Shown: positions 47,163-57,041, counted from the first letter of the stretch. The stretch: DNA of 64,000 nucleotides from Alkalihalobacterium chitinilyticum (GCF_029028005.1 NZ_JAOTPO010000020.1:1-64000), one strand, 5' to 3'. Notes: generated from the sequence alone by a model not told the origin. Numbers and translations are program-made.

Positions 47163-47528
47163 ATGGCACGTATATCAGGTGTTGACATTCCTCGTGACAA
47201 ACGAGTAGTAGTGTCCTTAACATACATCTATGGAATCGGAAGAAAACTTTCATCTGAAATCCTAGAAAAAGCTGGCGTATCAGAAGATACACGAGTTCGT
47301 GATTTAACTGAAGATGAGTTAGGTAAAATTCGTGAAGTAATCGATGCTTATCGAGTAGAAGGGGATCTTCGTCGTGAAATCTCTTTAAACATTAAGCGTC
47401 TTATCGAGATCGGTTGCTACCGTGGTATCCGTCATCGTCGTGGTCTACCAGTTCGCGGACAAAACACGAAAAATAATGCTCGTACGCGTAAAGGTCCACG
47501 TCGTACAGTAGCTAATAAGAAGAAATAG
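47163..47528 (+). CDS. rpsM: 30S ribosomal protein S13
   Basis: S13 bridges the 30S head to L5 and contacts the P-site t[23 protein letters not shown] and the basic C-terminus with [19 protein letters not shown] are signature elements. Length is 121 residues. AAGGAGGTG precedes the ATG. It begins the segment equivalent to the alpha operon. Confidence 0.97.
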   Translation: MARISGVDIPRDKRVVVSLTYIYGIGRKLSSEILEKAGVSEDTRVRDLTEDELGKIREVIDAYRVEGDLRREISLNIKRLIEIGCYRGIRHRRGLPVRGQNTKNNARTRKGPRRTVANKKK

Positions 47529-47549
47529 TAAAGGAGGTTAGGTTAAAAC

Positions 47550-47942
47550 ATGGCTAAAAAGACTAATACACGTACAAAACGTCGTCAACGTAAAAACGTT
47601 GAAAGTGGTGTAGCACATATTAAGTCAACTTTCAACAATACGATTGTTACGATTACTGATGTACATGGAAACGCAATTTCATGGGCTAGTGCTGGAAACC
47701 TAGGATTTAAAGGTTCACGTAAATCTACTCCATTTGCTGCACAAATGGCTGCTGAAGCCGCTGGTAAAACAGCAATGGAAAACGGTATGAAAACGCTCGA
47801 AGTAACTGTTAAAGGTCCTGGTGCAGGTCGTGAAGCAGCTATTCGTTCTCTTCAAGCAGTAGGATTAGAAGTTAGCATGATCCGTGACGTTACGCCTGTT
47901 CCTCATAATGGTTGCCGTCCACCAAAACGTCGTAGAGTTTAA
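47550..47942 (+). CDS. rpsK: 30S ribosomal protein S11
   Basis: S11 is on the 30S platform near the Shine-Dalgarno path. [18 protein letters not shown] and the C-terminal [20 protein letters not shown] identify it. Length is 130 residues. AAAGGAGG precedes the ATG. A 191-base spacer with alternative hairpins then separates it from rpoA. Confidence 0.97.
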   Translation: MAKKTNTRTKRRQRKNVESGVAHIKSTFNNTIVTITDVHGNAISWASAGNLGFKGSRKSTPFAAQMAAEAAGKTAMENGMKTLEVTVKGPGAGREAAIRSLQAVGLEVSMIRDVTPVPHNGCRPPKRRRV

Positions 47943-47960
47943 TAAAAGAAATCCAATTTC

Positions 47961-47989
47961 TTGTATAGATTTCCTAAAAGTGTTAATAA
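47961..47989 (+). promoter_or_regulatory. Possible internal promoter ahead of rpoA
   Basis: TTGTAT (47961-47966) and TAATAA (47984-47989) are 17 bases apart just after rpsK. The match is moderate, and rpoA is probably also read from upstream promoters. Confidence 0.35.
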
Positions 47990-48059
47990 TGGTTAAGACG
48001 AGATTTTCCCTATGAAACGGTTCTTGCTTTTATTAACGATGGTAATGCGTATGGGAACT

Positions 48060-48104
48060 GCCTAATGGGGAATCCGGTTAGGCAATCCTTACGGGTCAAC
48101 CGGA
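48060..48104 (+). promoter_or_regulatory. rpoA leader with overlapping alternative helices
   Basis: GCCTAA (48060-48065) can pair with TTAGGC (48078-48083), while TCCGGTT (48073-48079) can pair with AACCGGA (48098-48104). The helices share two bases and interlock, so they would either compete or form a pseudoknot. They end 30 bases before the rpoA start, close to its ribosome-binding site. A regulatory role is inferred only. Confidence 0.45.
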
Positions 48105-48133
48105 GTTCGACGTTTTGAAGGAGGGTTTGTTGA

Positions 48134-49078
48134 ATGATTGAAATAGAAAAGCCAAATATTGAAACGATTGAAGTTAGCGAAGATGCTAAATACGGGAAGT
48201 TCGTAGTTGAGCCACTTGAACGTGGGTATGGAACAACTTTAGGGAACTCCTTACGTCGTATCCTCTTATCCTCTTTACCAGGAGCTGCTGTAACGAGTGT
48301 ACAGATTGACGGTGTGTTACATGAATTCTCTACTATCGAAGGTGTAGTAGAAGATGTGACTACTATCATTCTTAGCTTGAAACAACTTGCTCTTAAAATC
48401 TACTCGGATGAAGAGAAGGTTTTAGAAATTGATACACAAGGTGAAGGTGTTATTACAGCAGGTGACCTAACACATGATAGTGATGTAGACGTATTAAACC
48501 CTGATCTTCATATTGCGACTTTATCTAAAGGTGCTAGACTACATATGCGTTTAACTGCTAAACGTGGACGTGGTTATGTTCTTGCTGAAGATAATAAGTC
48601 TGAAGATCAGCCAATTGGAGTTATCCCAATTGACTCAATCTACACACCTGTATCTCGAGTGAATTATCAAGTCGAAAATACACGTGTCGGTCAAATTACC
48701 AACTATGACAAACTCACCTTAGATGTATGGACTGATGGAAGCATTCGTCCAGAAGAGGCAGTATCGTTAGGTGCAAAGATCTTAACTGAGCACTTAAACA
48801 TTTTTGTCGGTCTTACAGATCAAGCACAAAATGCTGAAATTATGGTTGAAAAAGAAGAGGATCAAAAAGAAAAAGTGCTTGAAATGACGATTGAAGAGCT
48901 TGATCTTTCTGTTCGTTCTTACAACTGCTTAAAGCGTGCTGGTATTAATACCGTTCAAGAATTAACACACAAAACAGAAGAAGACATGATGAAAGTACGT
49001 AATCTTGGACGCAAATCTCTTGAAGAGGTCCAAGAAAAGCTTGCTGAATTAGGCTTAGGTCTTCGTAAAGAAGAGTAG
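48134..49078 (+). CDS. rpoA: RNA polymerase alpha subunit
   Basis: Alpha dimers scaffold RNA polymerase and their C-terminal domains touch promoter UP elements and activators. The N-terminal domain shows [20 protein letters not shown] and the C-terminal domain has [18 protein letters not shown] and [17 protein letters not shown]. Length is 314 residues, equal to B. subtilis. GAAGGAGGG precedes the ATG. A terminator-like hairpin separates it from rplQ. Confidence 0.98.
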   Translation: MIEIEKPNIETIEVSEDAKYGKFVVEPLERGYGTTLGNSLRRILLSSLPGAAVTSVQIDGVLHEFSTIEGVVEDVTTIILSLKQLALKIYSDEEKVLEIDTQGEGVITAGDLTHDSDVDVLNPDLHIATLSKGARLHMRLTAKRGRGYVLAEDNKSEDQPIGVIPIDSIYTPVSRVNYQVENTRVGQITNYDKLTLDVWTDGSIRPEEAVSLGAKILTEHLNIFVGLTDQAQNAEIMVEKEEDQKEKVLEMTIEELDLSVRSYNCLKRAGINTVQELTHKTEEDMMKVRNLGRKSLEEVQEKLAELGLGLRKEE

Positions 49079-49086
49079 GTTCTAAT

Positions 49087-49121
49087 AGGGAACGCTTAGC
49101 ACTGTGCTGTTCTCTGTTTTT
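49087..49121 (+). terminator. Terminator-like hairpin between rpoA and rplQ
   Basis: AGGGAAC (49087-49093) pairs with GTTCTCT (49109-49115), with an inner AGCA/TGCT stem (49098-49108) and a following GTTTTT. Since rplQ has no obvious promoter of its own, it probably reduces rather than stops transcription. Confidence 0.5.
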
Positions 49122-49192
49122 CTTGTGTTTTACCATAAATCGTCGTGCCTGTTTAGGCAATCATATAAGCGTTACAAAGGAGGGAAACAGAC

Positions 49193-49555
49193 ATGGCATA
49201 TGCAAAATTAGGTCGTGATAGTGCTGGTCGTAAAGCATTATTCCGTGATTTAGTTACAGATTTAATTATCAACGAGAGAATTGAAACTACTGAAGCAAAA
49301 GCTAAAGAACTTCGCCCTATCATTGAGAAGATGATCACTCTTGGTAAACGTGGTGACCTTCACGCACGTCGTCAAGCAGCATCTTTCGTACGTCGTGAAG
49401 TAGCTAATCAAGAGACAGGTGAAGATGCAATTCAAAAGCTTTTCGCTGATATCGCTCCTCGTTATGAAGAGCGTCAAGGTGGATATACTCGTATTCTTAA
49501 AGTAGGTCCTCGCCGTGGTGATGGTGCACCAATGGCTATTATTGAGCTAGTTTAA
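49193..49555 (+). CDS. rplQ: 50S ribosomal protein L17
   Basis: L17 sits near the tunnel exit. [19 protein letters not shown] at the start, [16 protein letters not shown] and the C-terminal [19 protein letters not shown] are family marks. Length is 120 residues. AAGGAGGG precedes the ATG. It is the last gene of the long ribosomal run and is followed by a strong terminator. Confidence 0.97.
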   Translation: MAYAKLGRDSAGRKALFRDLVTDLIINERIETTEAKAKELRPIIEKMITLGKRGDLHARRQAASFVRREVANQETGEDAIQKLFADIAPRYEERQGGYTRILKVGPRRGDGAPMAIIELV

Positions 49556-49583
49556 TTCTGATCCAACATATATATTTGACGAC

Positions 49584-49637
49584 AAAGGGCGTGACAGGTT
49601 GTGAGCGAATAGCTCCCACTCACAGCCCTTTTTTTAT
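49584..49637 (+). terminator. Terminator after rplQ
   Basis: AAAGGGC (49584-49590) pairs with GCCCTTT (49625-49631), with an inner TGTGAG/CTCACA pairing, followed by T residues. It ends the ribosomal protein operon. Confidence 0.88.
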
Positions 49638-49663
49638 ATAGAGAGAACGTTAGGGTGATGATC

Positions 49664-50503
49664 ATGGTCGATCCAATCCAAATTAAGGACCTTACTTATA
49701 AGTATGATACTGATGGAGAAGAAGTATTAAAGAAAATATCACTAACTGTAAAAAAGGGAGAGTGGGTTGCTATCATTGGCCATAACGGCTCAGGCAAGTC
49801 AACACTGTCTCGTTTTTTAAATGGATTACTTGTTCCTGAAGCGGGAGAAGTAATTATAAATGGAATGGATACAAGAGACGAAGATAAGATGTGGGAAATC
49901 CGTAAGTATGTCGGACTTGTTTTTCAAAACCCTGAAAATCAATTAGTTGGTACGACAGTCAAAGATGATATTGCCTTTGGTCTTGAGAATAACGGAGTGC
50001 CAACGATGGAAATGGAAGAACGAATTCGAAATAGTGCTGAAAAAGTGGGAATTGCTCACCTGTTATCCGAAGAGCCACATCGGCTATCTGGTGGACAGAA
50101 ACAACGCTTAGCCATTGCTGGTATTATAGCAATTCAGCCTTCTGTTATTGTTTTAGATGAGTCGACATCCATGTTAGACCCACAAGGTCGAAAAGAAGTG
50201 ATACAAACTGTCCTACATTTAAGAGAAACAGAAAACATCACGGTTATTTCGATTACCCATGATATTGATGAAGCATCTCTAGCAGATCGTATTCTTGTTA
50301 TGAGTGATGGGGAGATTGTTCGTGATGGTGCTCCTGAAGACATATTAACGGATGAAGAATTCTTGATCGATCAAAGCCTCGATGTTCCATTCTCAGTGAA
50401 GTTACAGAGGTACTTATTGAAAGAAGGCATCAACTTAAATCATGTGACATTGTCGCTGGATGATCTAGTGGAGGAACTATGGAAATTAAAGTCGAACAGT
50501 TAG
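49664..50503 (+). CDS. ecfA1: ECF transporter ATPase EcfA1
   Basis: EcfA1 is one of the paired ATPases that energise vitamin and micronutrient uptake by energy-coupling-factor transporters. Walker A is GHNGSGKST, the Q-loop FQNPENQLVG, the ABC signature LSGGQKQRL and Walker B VIVLDE. A likely start is ATG 49664, giving 279 residues with GGGTG upstream; ATG 49658 and GTG 49655 are in frame and equally open. Its end overlaps ecfA2 by 25 bases. Confidence 0.94.
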   Translation: MVDPIQIKDLTYKYDTDGEEVLKKISLTVKKGEWVAIIGHNGSGKSTLSRFLNGLLVPEAGEVIINGMDTRDEDKMWEIRKYVGLVFQNPENQLVGTTVKDDIAFGLENNGVPTMEMEERIRNSAEKVGIAHLLSEEPHRLSGGQKQRLAIAGIIAIQPSVIVLDESTSMLDPQGRKEVIQTVLHLRETENITVISITHDIDEASLADRILVMSDGEIVRDGAPEDILTDEEFLIDQSLDVPFSVKLQRYLLKEGINLNHVTLSLDDLVEELWKLKSNS

Positions 50504-51342
50504 GACATACGTACATGCAAGGAACCCCCTTTGTAAGGGAAGTTCTTAAACAAGTGTCATTTCAAGTTCCTGCTGGCTCTTATACGGCGATTATCGGTCA
50601 CACAGGGTCTGGGAAGTCGACGTTAATTCAACATTTAAATGGACTGCTTCGACCAACACAAGGCCGAATAACAATTGGAAATACTGAGATTATCGCAAAT
50701 CAAAAGGCAAAAGACTTAAAGAATCTTCGCAAAAATGTAGGGCTTGTGTTTCAATATCCTGAGCATCAATTGTTTGAAGAGACGGTCGAAAAAGATATTA
50801 TCTTTGGACCTTTGAATTTTGGCGTCCCTGAAAGAGTAGCGAAACAGCGAGCGAAAATGCTAATGCCTCTTGTCGGGTTATCAGAAGAGTTTCTAAAGCG
50901 CTCTCCTTTTGAATTAAGCGGGGGGCAAAAGCGCCGGGTAGCGATTGCAGGGGTACTAGCTTTAGAGCCTAAAGTACTTGTATTAGACGAGCCTACAGCT
51001 GGTTTAGATCCAAAAGGTCGACGTGAAATTATGGATATGTTTTATCGTCTGCATCAAGAAAATCAGCTCACGACAGTACTCGTTACGCATCATATGGAAG
51101 ACGCTGCGTTGTATGCCGACCAGATCATTGTAATGAATCAAGGGGAGATTGTCATTAAAGGACGCCCAGAGGAAGTGTTTTCAAATCTAAATCACCTGCA
51201 AGAAATTGGGTTAGATGTCCCTGAAACATTAGCTTTTATGAGTAAATTGGAAAAAGTATTTCAACAGCCTATGCCTCGTGACTTGTTTACTGTGGATCAA
51301 GTTGCGCAATTTATTAAGCAATATATGCTTGAAAAAAGGTGA
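50479..51342 (+). CDS. ecfA2: ECF transporter ATPase EcfA2
   Basis: EcfA2 is the second ATPase of the module. Walker A is GHTGSGKST, the Q-loop [13 protein letters not shown] is the EcfA2-type variant, the signature is LSGGQKRRV and Walker B is [13 protein letters not shown]. Length is 287 residues. Its ATG lies within the end of ecfA1 behind GTGGAGG. The three genes ecfA1-ecfA2-ecfT encode the shared energising complex, while substrate-binding S subunits lie elsewhere. Confidence 0.95.
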   Translation: MEIKVEQLGHTYMQGTPFVREVLKQVSFQVPAGSYTAIIGHTGSGKSTLIQHLNGLLRPTQGRITIGNTEIIANQKAKDLKNLRKNVGLVFQYPEHQLFEETVEKDIIFGPLNFGVPERVAKQRAKMLMPLVGLSEEFLKRSPFELSGGQKRRVAIAGVLALEPKVLVLDEPTAGLDPKGRREIMDMFYRLHQENQLTTVLVTHHMEDAALYADQIIVMNQGEIVIKGRPEEVFSNLNHLQEIGLDVPETLAFMSKLEKVFQQPMPRDLFTVDQVAQFIKQYMLEKR

Positions 51343-51346
51343 CACT

Positions 51347-52144
51347 ATGTTTCAACACATTTTAATAGGTCAGTACGTAGAAGCCAAATCAATCTTGCAT
51401 CGGTTAGATCCACGCGCAAAGCTATTAGCTGTTTTTTTACTTGTCATCATTGTTTTCTTTGCGAACAGCTGGGAGTCATATGCGGTGGTCGTAAGCTTTT
51501 GTTTGGCTGCCATTCTAATTTCAAAAGTCCCTATTCGTTTTATATACAAAGGTTTAAAGCCTATTTTTTTACTCGTTCTTATTACACTTATTATTCATCT
51601 ATTATTAAATAAAGAAGGACCACTTGTGTTTCAGTGGGGGCCGATTAAGATCTATGAGTCAGGGATAACGCAAGGTGTTTTTATTTCTATTCGACTTCTT
51701 ATTTTAGTCATCTTTACCTCGCTTTTAACGTTAACGACAAAACCGATGGATTTAACCGATGGTCTAGAAAGCATTTTATCGCCATTTAAGCGCTTTGGAT
51801 TACCTGCACATGAATTAGCGTTAATGATGTCAATATCACTTCGGTTTATTCCAACGCTTCTTCAAGAAACAGAAAAGATTGCAAAAGCTCAGATGGCCCG
51901 GGGTGTTGACTTTACAAGCGGCCCGCTTAAAGAACGGATGAAAGCTTTTATACCTCTTCTTATTCCGCTGTTTATCAGCTCGTTTAAACGTGCTGAAGAT
52001 TTAGCTTTAGCGATGGAAGCAAGGGGCTACCGCGGCGGTGAAGGACGGACAAAACTTCGGCAGCTTTACTGGTCATTGCATGATACAAGTATGGTTGTCT
52101 TGATCGTTTGTTTTGGTATTGGATTATTCTTTCTAAGAGCATAA
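51347..52144 (+). CDS. ecfT: ECF transporter transmembrane subunit EcfT
   Basis: EcfT is the membrane scaffold joining EcfA1/A2 to substrate-binding S proteins. The protein starts [15 protein letters not shown], has several membrane helices, and carries the two ATPase-coupling motifs near the C-terminal half: AQMARG (about residue 184) and [10 protein letters not shown] (about residue 223), each with the Ala-Arg-Gly core. The ATG at 51347 gives 265 residues; the longer frame from 51278 lies inside ecfA2. Confidence 0.94.
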   Translation: MFQHILIGQYVEAKSILHRLDPRAKLLAVFLLVIIVFFANSWESYAVVVSFCLAAILISKVPIRFIYKGLKPIFLLVLITLIIHLLLNKEGPLVFQWGPIKIYESGITQGVFISIRLLILVIFTSLLTLTTKPMDLTDGLESILSPFKRFGLPAHELALMMSISLRFIPTLLQETEKIAKAQMARGVDFTSGPLKERMKAFIPLLIPLFISSFKRAEDLALAMEARGYRGGEGRTKLRQLYWSLHDTSMVVLIVCFGIGLFFLRA

Positions 52145-52158
52145 GGTGAGGTGAGTCC

Positions 52159-52899
52159 ATGCGACGCTATAGATGCATCATTTCGTATGATGGTACGGAG
52201 TTTTCTGGTTTTCAAATACAACCTCAAGCGAGGACAGTTCAAGGGGAATTAGAGAAAGCTCTTAAAAAAATTCATAAGAATGAAATCATTCAAGTGTACG
52301 GTTCCGGAAGAACAGATGCAACTGTTCACGCTGTTGGACAAGTCATTCACTTTGATACACCGCTCAATATTCCAGCAGAGAAGTGGGGGCGAGCTCTTTC
52401 TGCTAATCTGCCCAATGATATTGTTGTCCAAGAAGTTGCTGAAGCAGATGCAGATTTTCATGCGCGGTTTCATGTCATTCGTAAAGAATATCGTTATCGT
52501 GTGTTAAATCGAAAGGTACCAGATGTATTTTGTCGCAACTATACGTATCATTTTCCACAGGAGCTAAATGTTCAAAAGATGAAAGAGGCTGCTAAAGTAT
52601 TGTTAGGAACACATGATTTTACGTCTTTTTGTTCGGCTGGCTCTCCTGTTGTCGATAAAGTTCGAACCATCTATGAGCTTAATATTATACAACAAGATGA
52701 CGAACTGATATTTAGCATTATTGGGAATGGCTTTCTTTATAACATGGTGCGGATTATTGTCGGAACATTATTGGAAGCAGGCACAGGAAAACGCGAAGTC
52801 GATGAAATGAAAGATCTCATTCTAGCAAAAGATCGAACAGCTGCTGGTAAAACCGCACCAGGACACGGATTATACTTATGGAAAGTAGATTATCAATGA
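52159..52899 (+). CDS. truA: tRNA pseudouridine synthase TruA
   Basis: TruA makes pseudouridine at positions 38-40 of the tRNA anticodon arm. The N-terminal ISYDGTEFSGFQIQPQARTVQ, the catalytic-aspartate segment GRTDATVHA (near residue 52) and FLYNMVRIIVGTLLE are diagnostic. Length is 246 residues. The start is 14 bases after ecfT, so the four genes are likely co-transcribed. A promoter and leader for rplM follow. Confidence 0.95.
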   Translation: MRRYRCIISYDGTEFSGFQIQPQARTVQGELEKALKKIHKNEIIQVYGSGRTDATVHAVGQVIHFDTPLNIPAEKWGRALSANLPNDIVVQEVAEADADFHARFHVIRKEYRYRVLNRKVPDVFCRNYTYHFPQELNVQKMKEAAKVLLGTHDFTSFCSAGSPVVDKVRTIYELNIIQQDDELIFSIIGNGFLYNMVRIIVGTLLEAGTGKREVDEMKDLILAKDRTAAGKTAPGHGLYLWKVDYQ

Positions 52900-52983
52900 G
52901 AAGGTATGAGTTATTGAATTTCTGTAAATAAAAGAAGTAGAAAAATTTTTTACAAAACAACTCATCCCCGTGTAACAAGTTGT

Positions 52984-53012
52984 TGACATTAGCTGTTATA
53001 TATTATATGATG
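52984..53012 (+). promoter_or_regulatory. rplM-rpsI promoter
   Basis: TTGACA (52984-52989) and TATGAT (53007-53012) with a 17-base spacer form a strong sigma-A promoter directly upstream of the L13 leader. Confidence 0.85.
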
Positions 53013-53017
53013 TTAGA

Positions 53018-53090
53018 TGGTATTTCTAAATGAAACCCACTAGCCCCGGGTTGTTTAGGCTTGTTATTATAAACAATGCAATTACCATAA
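53018..53090 (+). promoter_or_regulatory. L13-type leader
   Basis: TGGTA (53019-53023) pairs with TACCA (53083-53087), closing a region that contains AAACCCACTAGCCCCGGG and an AGCC/GGCT pairing. Position and these short motifs resemble the L13 leader of Bacilli, thought to respond to L13. The identification is from memory of the motif and its position. Confidence 0.6.
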
Positions 53091-53135
53091 AAAATGAAAC
53101 TAAAATTATGAAAGCTTTAAATAGGAGGGAAAATC

Positions 53136-53573
53136 ATGCGTACAACATTTATGGCAAAGCCAAATGAAGTTGAACGTAAATGGTATGTTGTTGATGCAGA
53201 AGGCCAAACATTAGGTCGTCTTTCAAGTGAAGTTGCCTCTATCCTTCGTGGTAAACATAAACCAATTTTTACACCGAATGTAGATACAGGTGATCACGTA
53301 ATCATCATCAACGCATCTAAAATCGTTCTTACAGGGAATAAATTACAAGACAAAATTTACTACCGTCACACAAATCATCCAGGTGGACTTAAGCAAACGA
53401 CTGCTGGCGAAATGCTTCAAAACAAGCCAGAGCGTATGTTAGAGCTTGCTATCAAAGGCATGCTTCCAAAGAACACACTTGGACGTAAACAAGGAATGAA
53501 ATTACACGTTTACGCTGGTAGCGAACATAAGCACCAAGCACAAAAACCAGAAGCCTATGAGCTTCGTGGTTAA
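53136..53573 (+). CDS. rplM: 50S ribosomal protein L13
   Basis: L13 is an early assembly protein of the 50S subunit. [21 protein letters not shown] and the C-terminal [19 protein letters not shown] are signature elements. Length is 145 residues, as in B. subtilis. AGGAGGG precedes the ATG. It is paired with rpsI behind its own promoter and leader. Confidence 0.97.
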   Translation: MRTTFMAKPNEVERKWYVVDAEGQTLGRLSSEVASILRGKHKPIFTPNVDTGDHVIIINASKIVLTGNKLQDKIYYRHTNHPGGLKQTTAGEMLQNKPERMLELAIKGMLPKNTLGRKQGMKLHVYAGSEHKHQAQKPEAYELRG

Positions 53574-53593
53574 TTAATAAGGAGGGTATTACT

Positions 53594-53989
53594 TTGGCAC
53601 AAGTACAATATTATGGTACAGGTCGCCGTAAGCACTCTGTTGCACGTGTTCGTTTAGTGCCAGGCGACGGTCGTATCGTTATTAATAATCGTGAATTCAA
53701 TGAATACTTCGGTAACAAAGAAGTATTAAAATTAATTATTGAGCAACCATTACAAGAAACAGGAGCAGTTGGACAATACGATGTTATTGTTAACGTTACT
53801 GGTGGTGGATATACTGGACAAGCGGGAGCAATCCGTCATGGTGTATCTCGTGCGTTATTAGAAGTAGATCCAGAATACCGTGGGTCATTAAAAGCTGCTG
53901 GTTTCTTAACTCGTGATGCTCGTATGAAAGAGCGTAAAAAATACGGTCTTAAAGCAGCACGTCGTGCACCTCAGTTCTCAAAACGTTAA
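53594..53989 (+). CDS. rpsI: 30S ribosomal protein S9
   Basis: S9 has a long basic tail reaching the P-site tRNA. The N-terminal [19 protein letters not shown] and the C-terminal [17 protein letters not shown], ending in Lys-Arg, are typical. The start is TTG with GGAGGG upstream and the length is 131 residues. A strong terminator closes the operon. Confidence 0.97.
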   Translation: MAQVQYYGTGRRKHSVARVRLVPGDGRIVINNREFNEYFGNKEVLKLIIEQPLQETGAVGQYDVIVNVTGGGYTGQAGAIRHGVSRALLEVDPEYRGSLKAAGFLTRDARMKERKKYGLKAARRAPQFSKR

Positions 53990-54004
53990 TATACCTACGT
54001 TTCA

Positions 54005-54046
54005 AGGCTCTCACTCATTATGGGTGAGGGTCTTTTTTGTTTTTTC
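54005..54046 (+). terminator. Terminator after rpsI
   Basis: AGGCTCTCAC (54005-54014) pairs with GTGAGGGTCT (54024-54033) including two G-U pairs, followed by T-rich sequence. Confidence 0.88.
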
Positions 54047-54126
54047 AGCTTCCTAGGACAACTACCGCTTCATACATTCCTTTGTTTGAATACATTGATA
54101 GTAATTTTTCAAAGGAGATGGTGTTG

Positions 54127-55374
54127 ATGGTTGCAACGAAACAGCTAATCGTGTGCTTTAAGCCTGGGACAAGAAGGTCTAGTTGTTTGCAGATGCACAA
54201 AGAGATGAAGGCGAAGCTAGTAAATGAGATCAAAGAAATAGGGATACACGTCGTCACCGTACCAACGAAGGAGTTCCCATCATGTCTTTCCAAATATGCT
54301 TCATCTCGGGATGTTCGGTTTGTGGAGGAGGATCATGAGATACAGCTTTCACCGATTACAAGTGCAACAGATTTTTCATCGTTAGAAACAGTAAGTGGTT
54401 CAGCTATTATAACGAACGATCCGTTATTGGAAAGGCAATGGGGGCTAGCAAACGTGAACGCACAAGGTGCATGGGAGCTGGCACGTGTTTCTCCTGCCTC
54501 AGCAAGGATTGCCATCTTAGATACTGGTGTAAACCGGAATCACCCAGACTTGCGGGGGAAGGTCACTCATCATGCGAATTTCTCAGGTTCCCCAACCGTT
54601 GAAGATATTCATGGACATGGAACTCATATTGCAGGGATTGCTGCAGGTACGACGAACAACGGAATTGGAATGGCAGGGATGAGCTATAATTCAGCCGACA
54701 TTATGAATATAAAAGTTCTAGGAGACACAGGCAGCGGGACACACAGCAATGTTGCTCAAGGGATTATTTACGCTGCTAATCTAGGAGCAGATGTCATCAA
54801 CTTGAGTTTAGGTGCACCAGATAGCAATGAGACGCTGAGAAGCGCGGTCAATTATGCAAATAATCAAGGTGTCTTACTAGTTGGGGCAGCAGGGAATAAC
54901 TCCTCAAATAACGCACAGTATCCAGCAGCATTTAATCAAGTCCTTGCGGTAACCGCCACGAATCAAAACAATGAGCTTTCATCATTCTCCAACTACGGGT
55001 CATGGGTGGAAGTTGCTGCGCCGGGTCAAGATATTCTCTCAACCTTTCCTGGGGAGTCAGGAGATTTGATGGGCTATAAGGTTTTATCCGGTACTTCACA
55101 AGCTGCTGCTATTATTAGTGGTCTAGCAGGATTAATGAAGGCGACCAATCCAACGTTAAGTAATAGAGATATTAGATCGATCATTCAACGAGCTTCCATT
55201 CAATCCGTTTCAGGAGAAGGAACCATTCGATATGGTAGAATTGATGCTATGAGAGCAATTCAGCTAGCGAGAAATACTAGAAGTAGTCAGCGAGGACAAA
55301 CGAACAATCTCGCACCTGTTTGGTTGAATACGACATTAATTAAACCCTCTTTCGGTGCTTGGAATGATTTTTAA
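54127..55374 (+). CDS. Subtilisin-family serine protease with propeptide but no signal peptide
   Basis: An S8 peptidase: catalytic Asp132 (AILDTGVNRNHPDL), His164 (HGHGTHIAG), oxyanion Asn257 (AAGNNS) and Ser324 (SGTSQAAA, in place of the usual GTSMAAP). Residues 5-75 look like an inhibitor I9 propeptide (QLIVCFKPG ... VRFVEEDHEI). No signal peptide or membrane segment is present from any possible start. The preferred ATG at 54127 lies nine bases after AAGGAG; upstream in-frame codons at 54118-54124 lie on or too near it. Three cysteines occur, all in the propeptide. B. subtilis-type intracellular subtilases lack an I9 domain, so location and activation are uncertain. It has 415 residues and follows the rpsI terminator. 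Confidence 0.88.
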   Translation: MVATKQLIVCFKPGTRRSSCLQMHKEMKAKLVNEIKEIGIHVVTVPTKEFPSCLSKYASSRDVRFVEEDHEIQLSPITSATDFSSLETVSGSAIITNDPLLERQWGLANVNAQGAWELARVSPASARIAILDTGVNRNHPDLRGKVTHHANFSGSPTVEDIHGHGTHIAGIAAGTTNNGIGMAGMSYNSADIMNIKVLGDTGSGTHSNVAQGIIYAANLGADVINLSLGAPDSNETLRSAVNYANNQGVLLVGAAGNNSSNNAQYPAAFNQVLAVTATNQNNELSSFSNYGSWVEVAAPGQDILSTFPGESGDLMGYKVLSGTSQAAAIISGLAGLMKATNPTLSNRDIRSIIQRASIQSVSGEGTIRYGRIDAMRAIQLARNTRSSQRGQTNNLAPVWLNTTLIKPSFGAWNDF

Positions 55375-55402
55375 ACAGTTATGGATTGAAAATACAACTC
55401 AT

Positions 55403-55434
55403 AAAAGCATCTGAAGGAGTTCAGGTGCTTTTAT
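55403..55434 (+). terminator. Terminator after the protease
   Basis: AAAAGCATCTGAA (55403-55415) pairs with TTCAGGTGCTTTT (55420-55432) around GGAG. The A-rich and T-rich ends could let it work in both directions. Confidence 0.8.
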
Positions 55435-55574
55435 ACTGGATAACGTGTTCGGATCATAATCCAAATATTAAAAAGATACCTTAATTAAAAAGTAAAAGGG
55501 TTTCTAAAAAAGTTAGAGAAGTATGTAGAGCAAGTAATTTGATACTTCAAGTCATGCGATGGGAGCCATACGAA

Positions 55575-56981
55575 ATGAATATAACCAAATTAGATACTTT
55601 CGATATATTAGATAAGATTACAGATGGCTTTTATGCGTTAGACTCTAACTGGAACTTTATTTACTTAAACAATGAAGCAGAGAAAATATAAAGTCGTTCA
55701 AAAGAGAAGCTGTTAGGAAAGTGTGTGTGGGAGGAATTTGATGATGCAATAGATTTACCAATCTATGCCCATTACCTTTCAGCAATGGAAAGTCAAAAGT
55801 CTGTCAATTTTGACTTTTATTATCCTTCGATGAAGCAATGGTTTGACGTTCGGGCTTATCCCTCTCCTGAGGGGCTGTCTGTTTATTTTCTAGACATTAC
55901 CGAGTCCAAGAGAAAGAATATCCAAAGGGAACAACATTATCAATTACTTTTTAAAAATAATCTAGATGCAGTTTTTTCATTAGATCTAGCTGGTAGATAT
56001 GTGAGTGTGAATAAGGCCTTAGCAAAATTAACGGGTTATGGAGAAGAAGAATTAGTCCATCAATCATTTTATCCTCTTGTGGCAGATGAAGATTTGCAAA
56101 AAGTTATTTATTACTTCGGTGAAGCGTCTAAGGGTGTACCGCAAACCTATGATTGTAGAATGAACCATAAAAGTGGCAGAGTCATTCATTGTAGGGTGAC
56201 AAATACCCCAATTACTATAGAGAATGAAATTACTGGAATTTATGGCATTTGTAAAGATATTACATTGCAAAAGGCTGCTGAGGAAAGTATCGAGAATGCA
56301 AAGAAATTATCATTAGTAGGACAATTATCTGCTTCAATAGCGCATGAAATTAGAAATCCGTTAACGACTATAAAAGGATTCTTACAGCTAATACATGCAG
56401 AAAAAGAAATAAATCCAGTTCATATTGAAATTTTATTAAGTGAGATGGACCGCATCGAGTTAATTACTAGTGAGTTGTTGCTTTTAGCAAAGCCTCAAGC
56501 TGTTGAGATAGGTGAAGAAAATTTAACAGAAACAATAAACAATGTTGTTACATTACTTCAATCACAAGCGCTTATGAAAAATATTGATATTATTTTTGAG
56601 CATGATCCTGTTGATTCTATTCGTTGTGTGAACAACCAAATGAAGCAAGTTTTTATTAACCTCATTAAAAATGCAATTGAAGCGATGTCAGAAGGTGGAG
56701 TTATTAAAGTATTCCTTCTCGATTTCAATCCAGACACAGTTATAGTTGAAGTAGTTGATCAAGGGAGCGGAATTTCAAAAGAATTAGCTCCTAATATCGG
56801 TTTACCGTTTTATTCAACAAAAGAAAAAGGTACAGGGTTAGGAATGGTAACTACATACAAAATTATTAACGATCATGGTGGTAAGATTGAATTTGAAAGT
56901 ACGTTAGGTGAAGGAACAACTTTTCGAATTTATTTACCGAAGAAATTGAAAAAAGAGTACGTAAAGTCCAATCGTATGTAA
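55575..56981 (+). pseudogene. PAS sensor histidine kinase interrupted by an early stop codon
   Basis: The frame opening at ATG 55575 (GGGAG upstream) reads a PAS domain, but codon 39 is TAA (55689-55691) in the middle of that domain. The same frame then continues without interruption to 56981. The rest is intact: a second PAS domain (about residues 125-240), the H-box with phospho-accepting His257 (SASIAHEIRNPL), the N-box FINLIKNAIEAM, and G boxes GSGIS and GTGLGM. It resembles orphan sporulation-type kinases. A shorter protein could start at GTG 55725 (418 residues), with AGGAAAG just upstream. No response regulator is adjacent. A terminator follows. Confidence 0.75.
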
Positions 56982-57010
56982 TGTTAACTAATTAGAACAA
57001 ATGTTCGTAA

Positions 57011-57041
57011 GGTCCATTTCTATTAGTCATGGATCTTTTTT
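57011..57041 (+). terminator. Terminator after the histidine kinase
   Basis: GGTCCAT (57011-57017) pairs with ATGGATC (57029-57035), with one G-U pair, followed by a T6 run. Confidence 0.8.
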
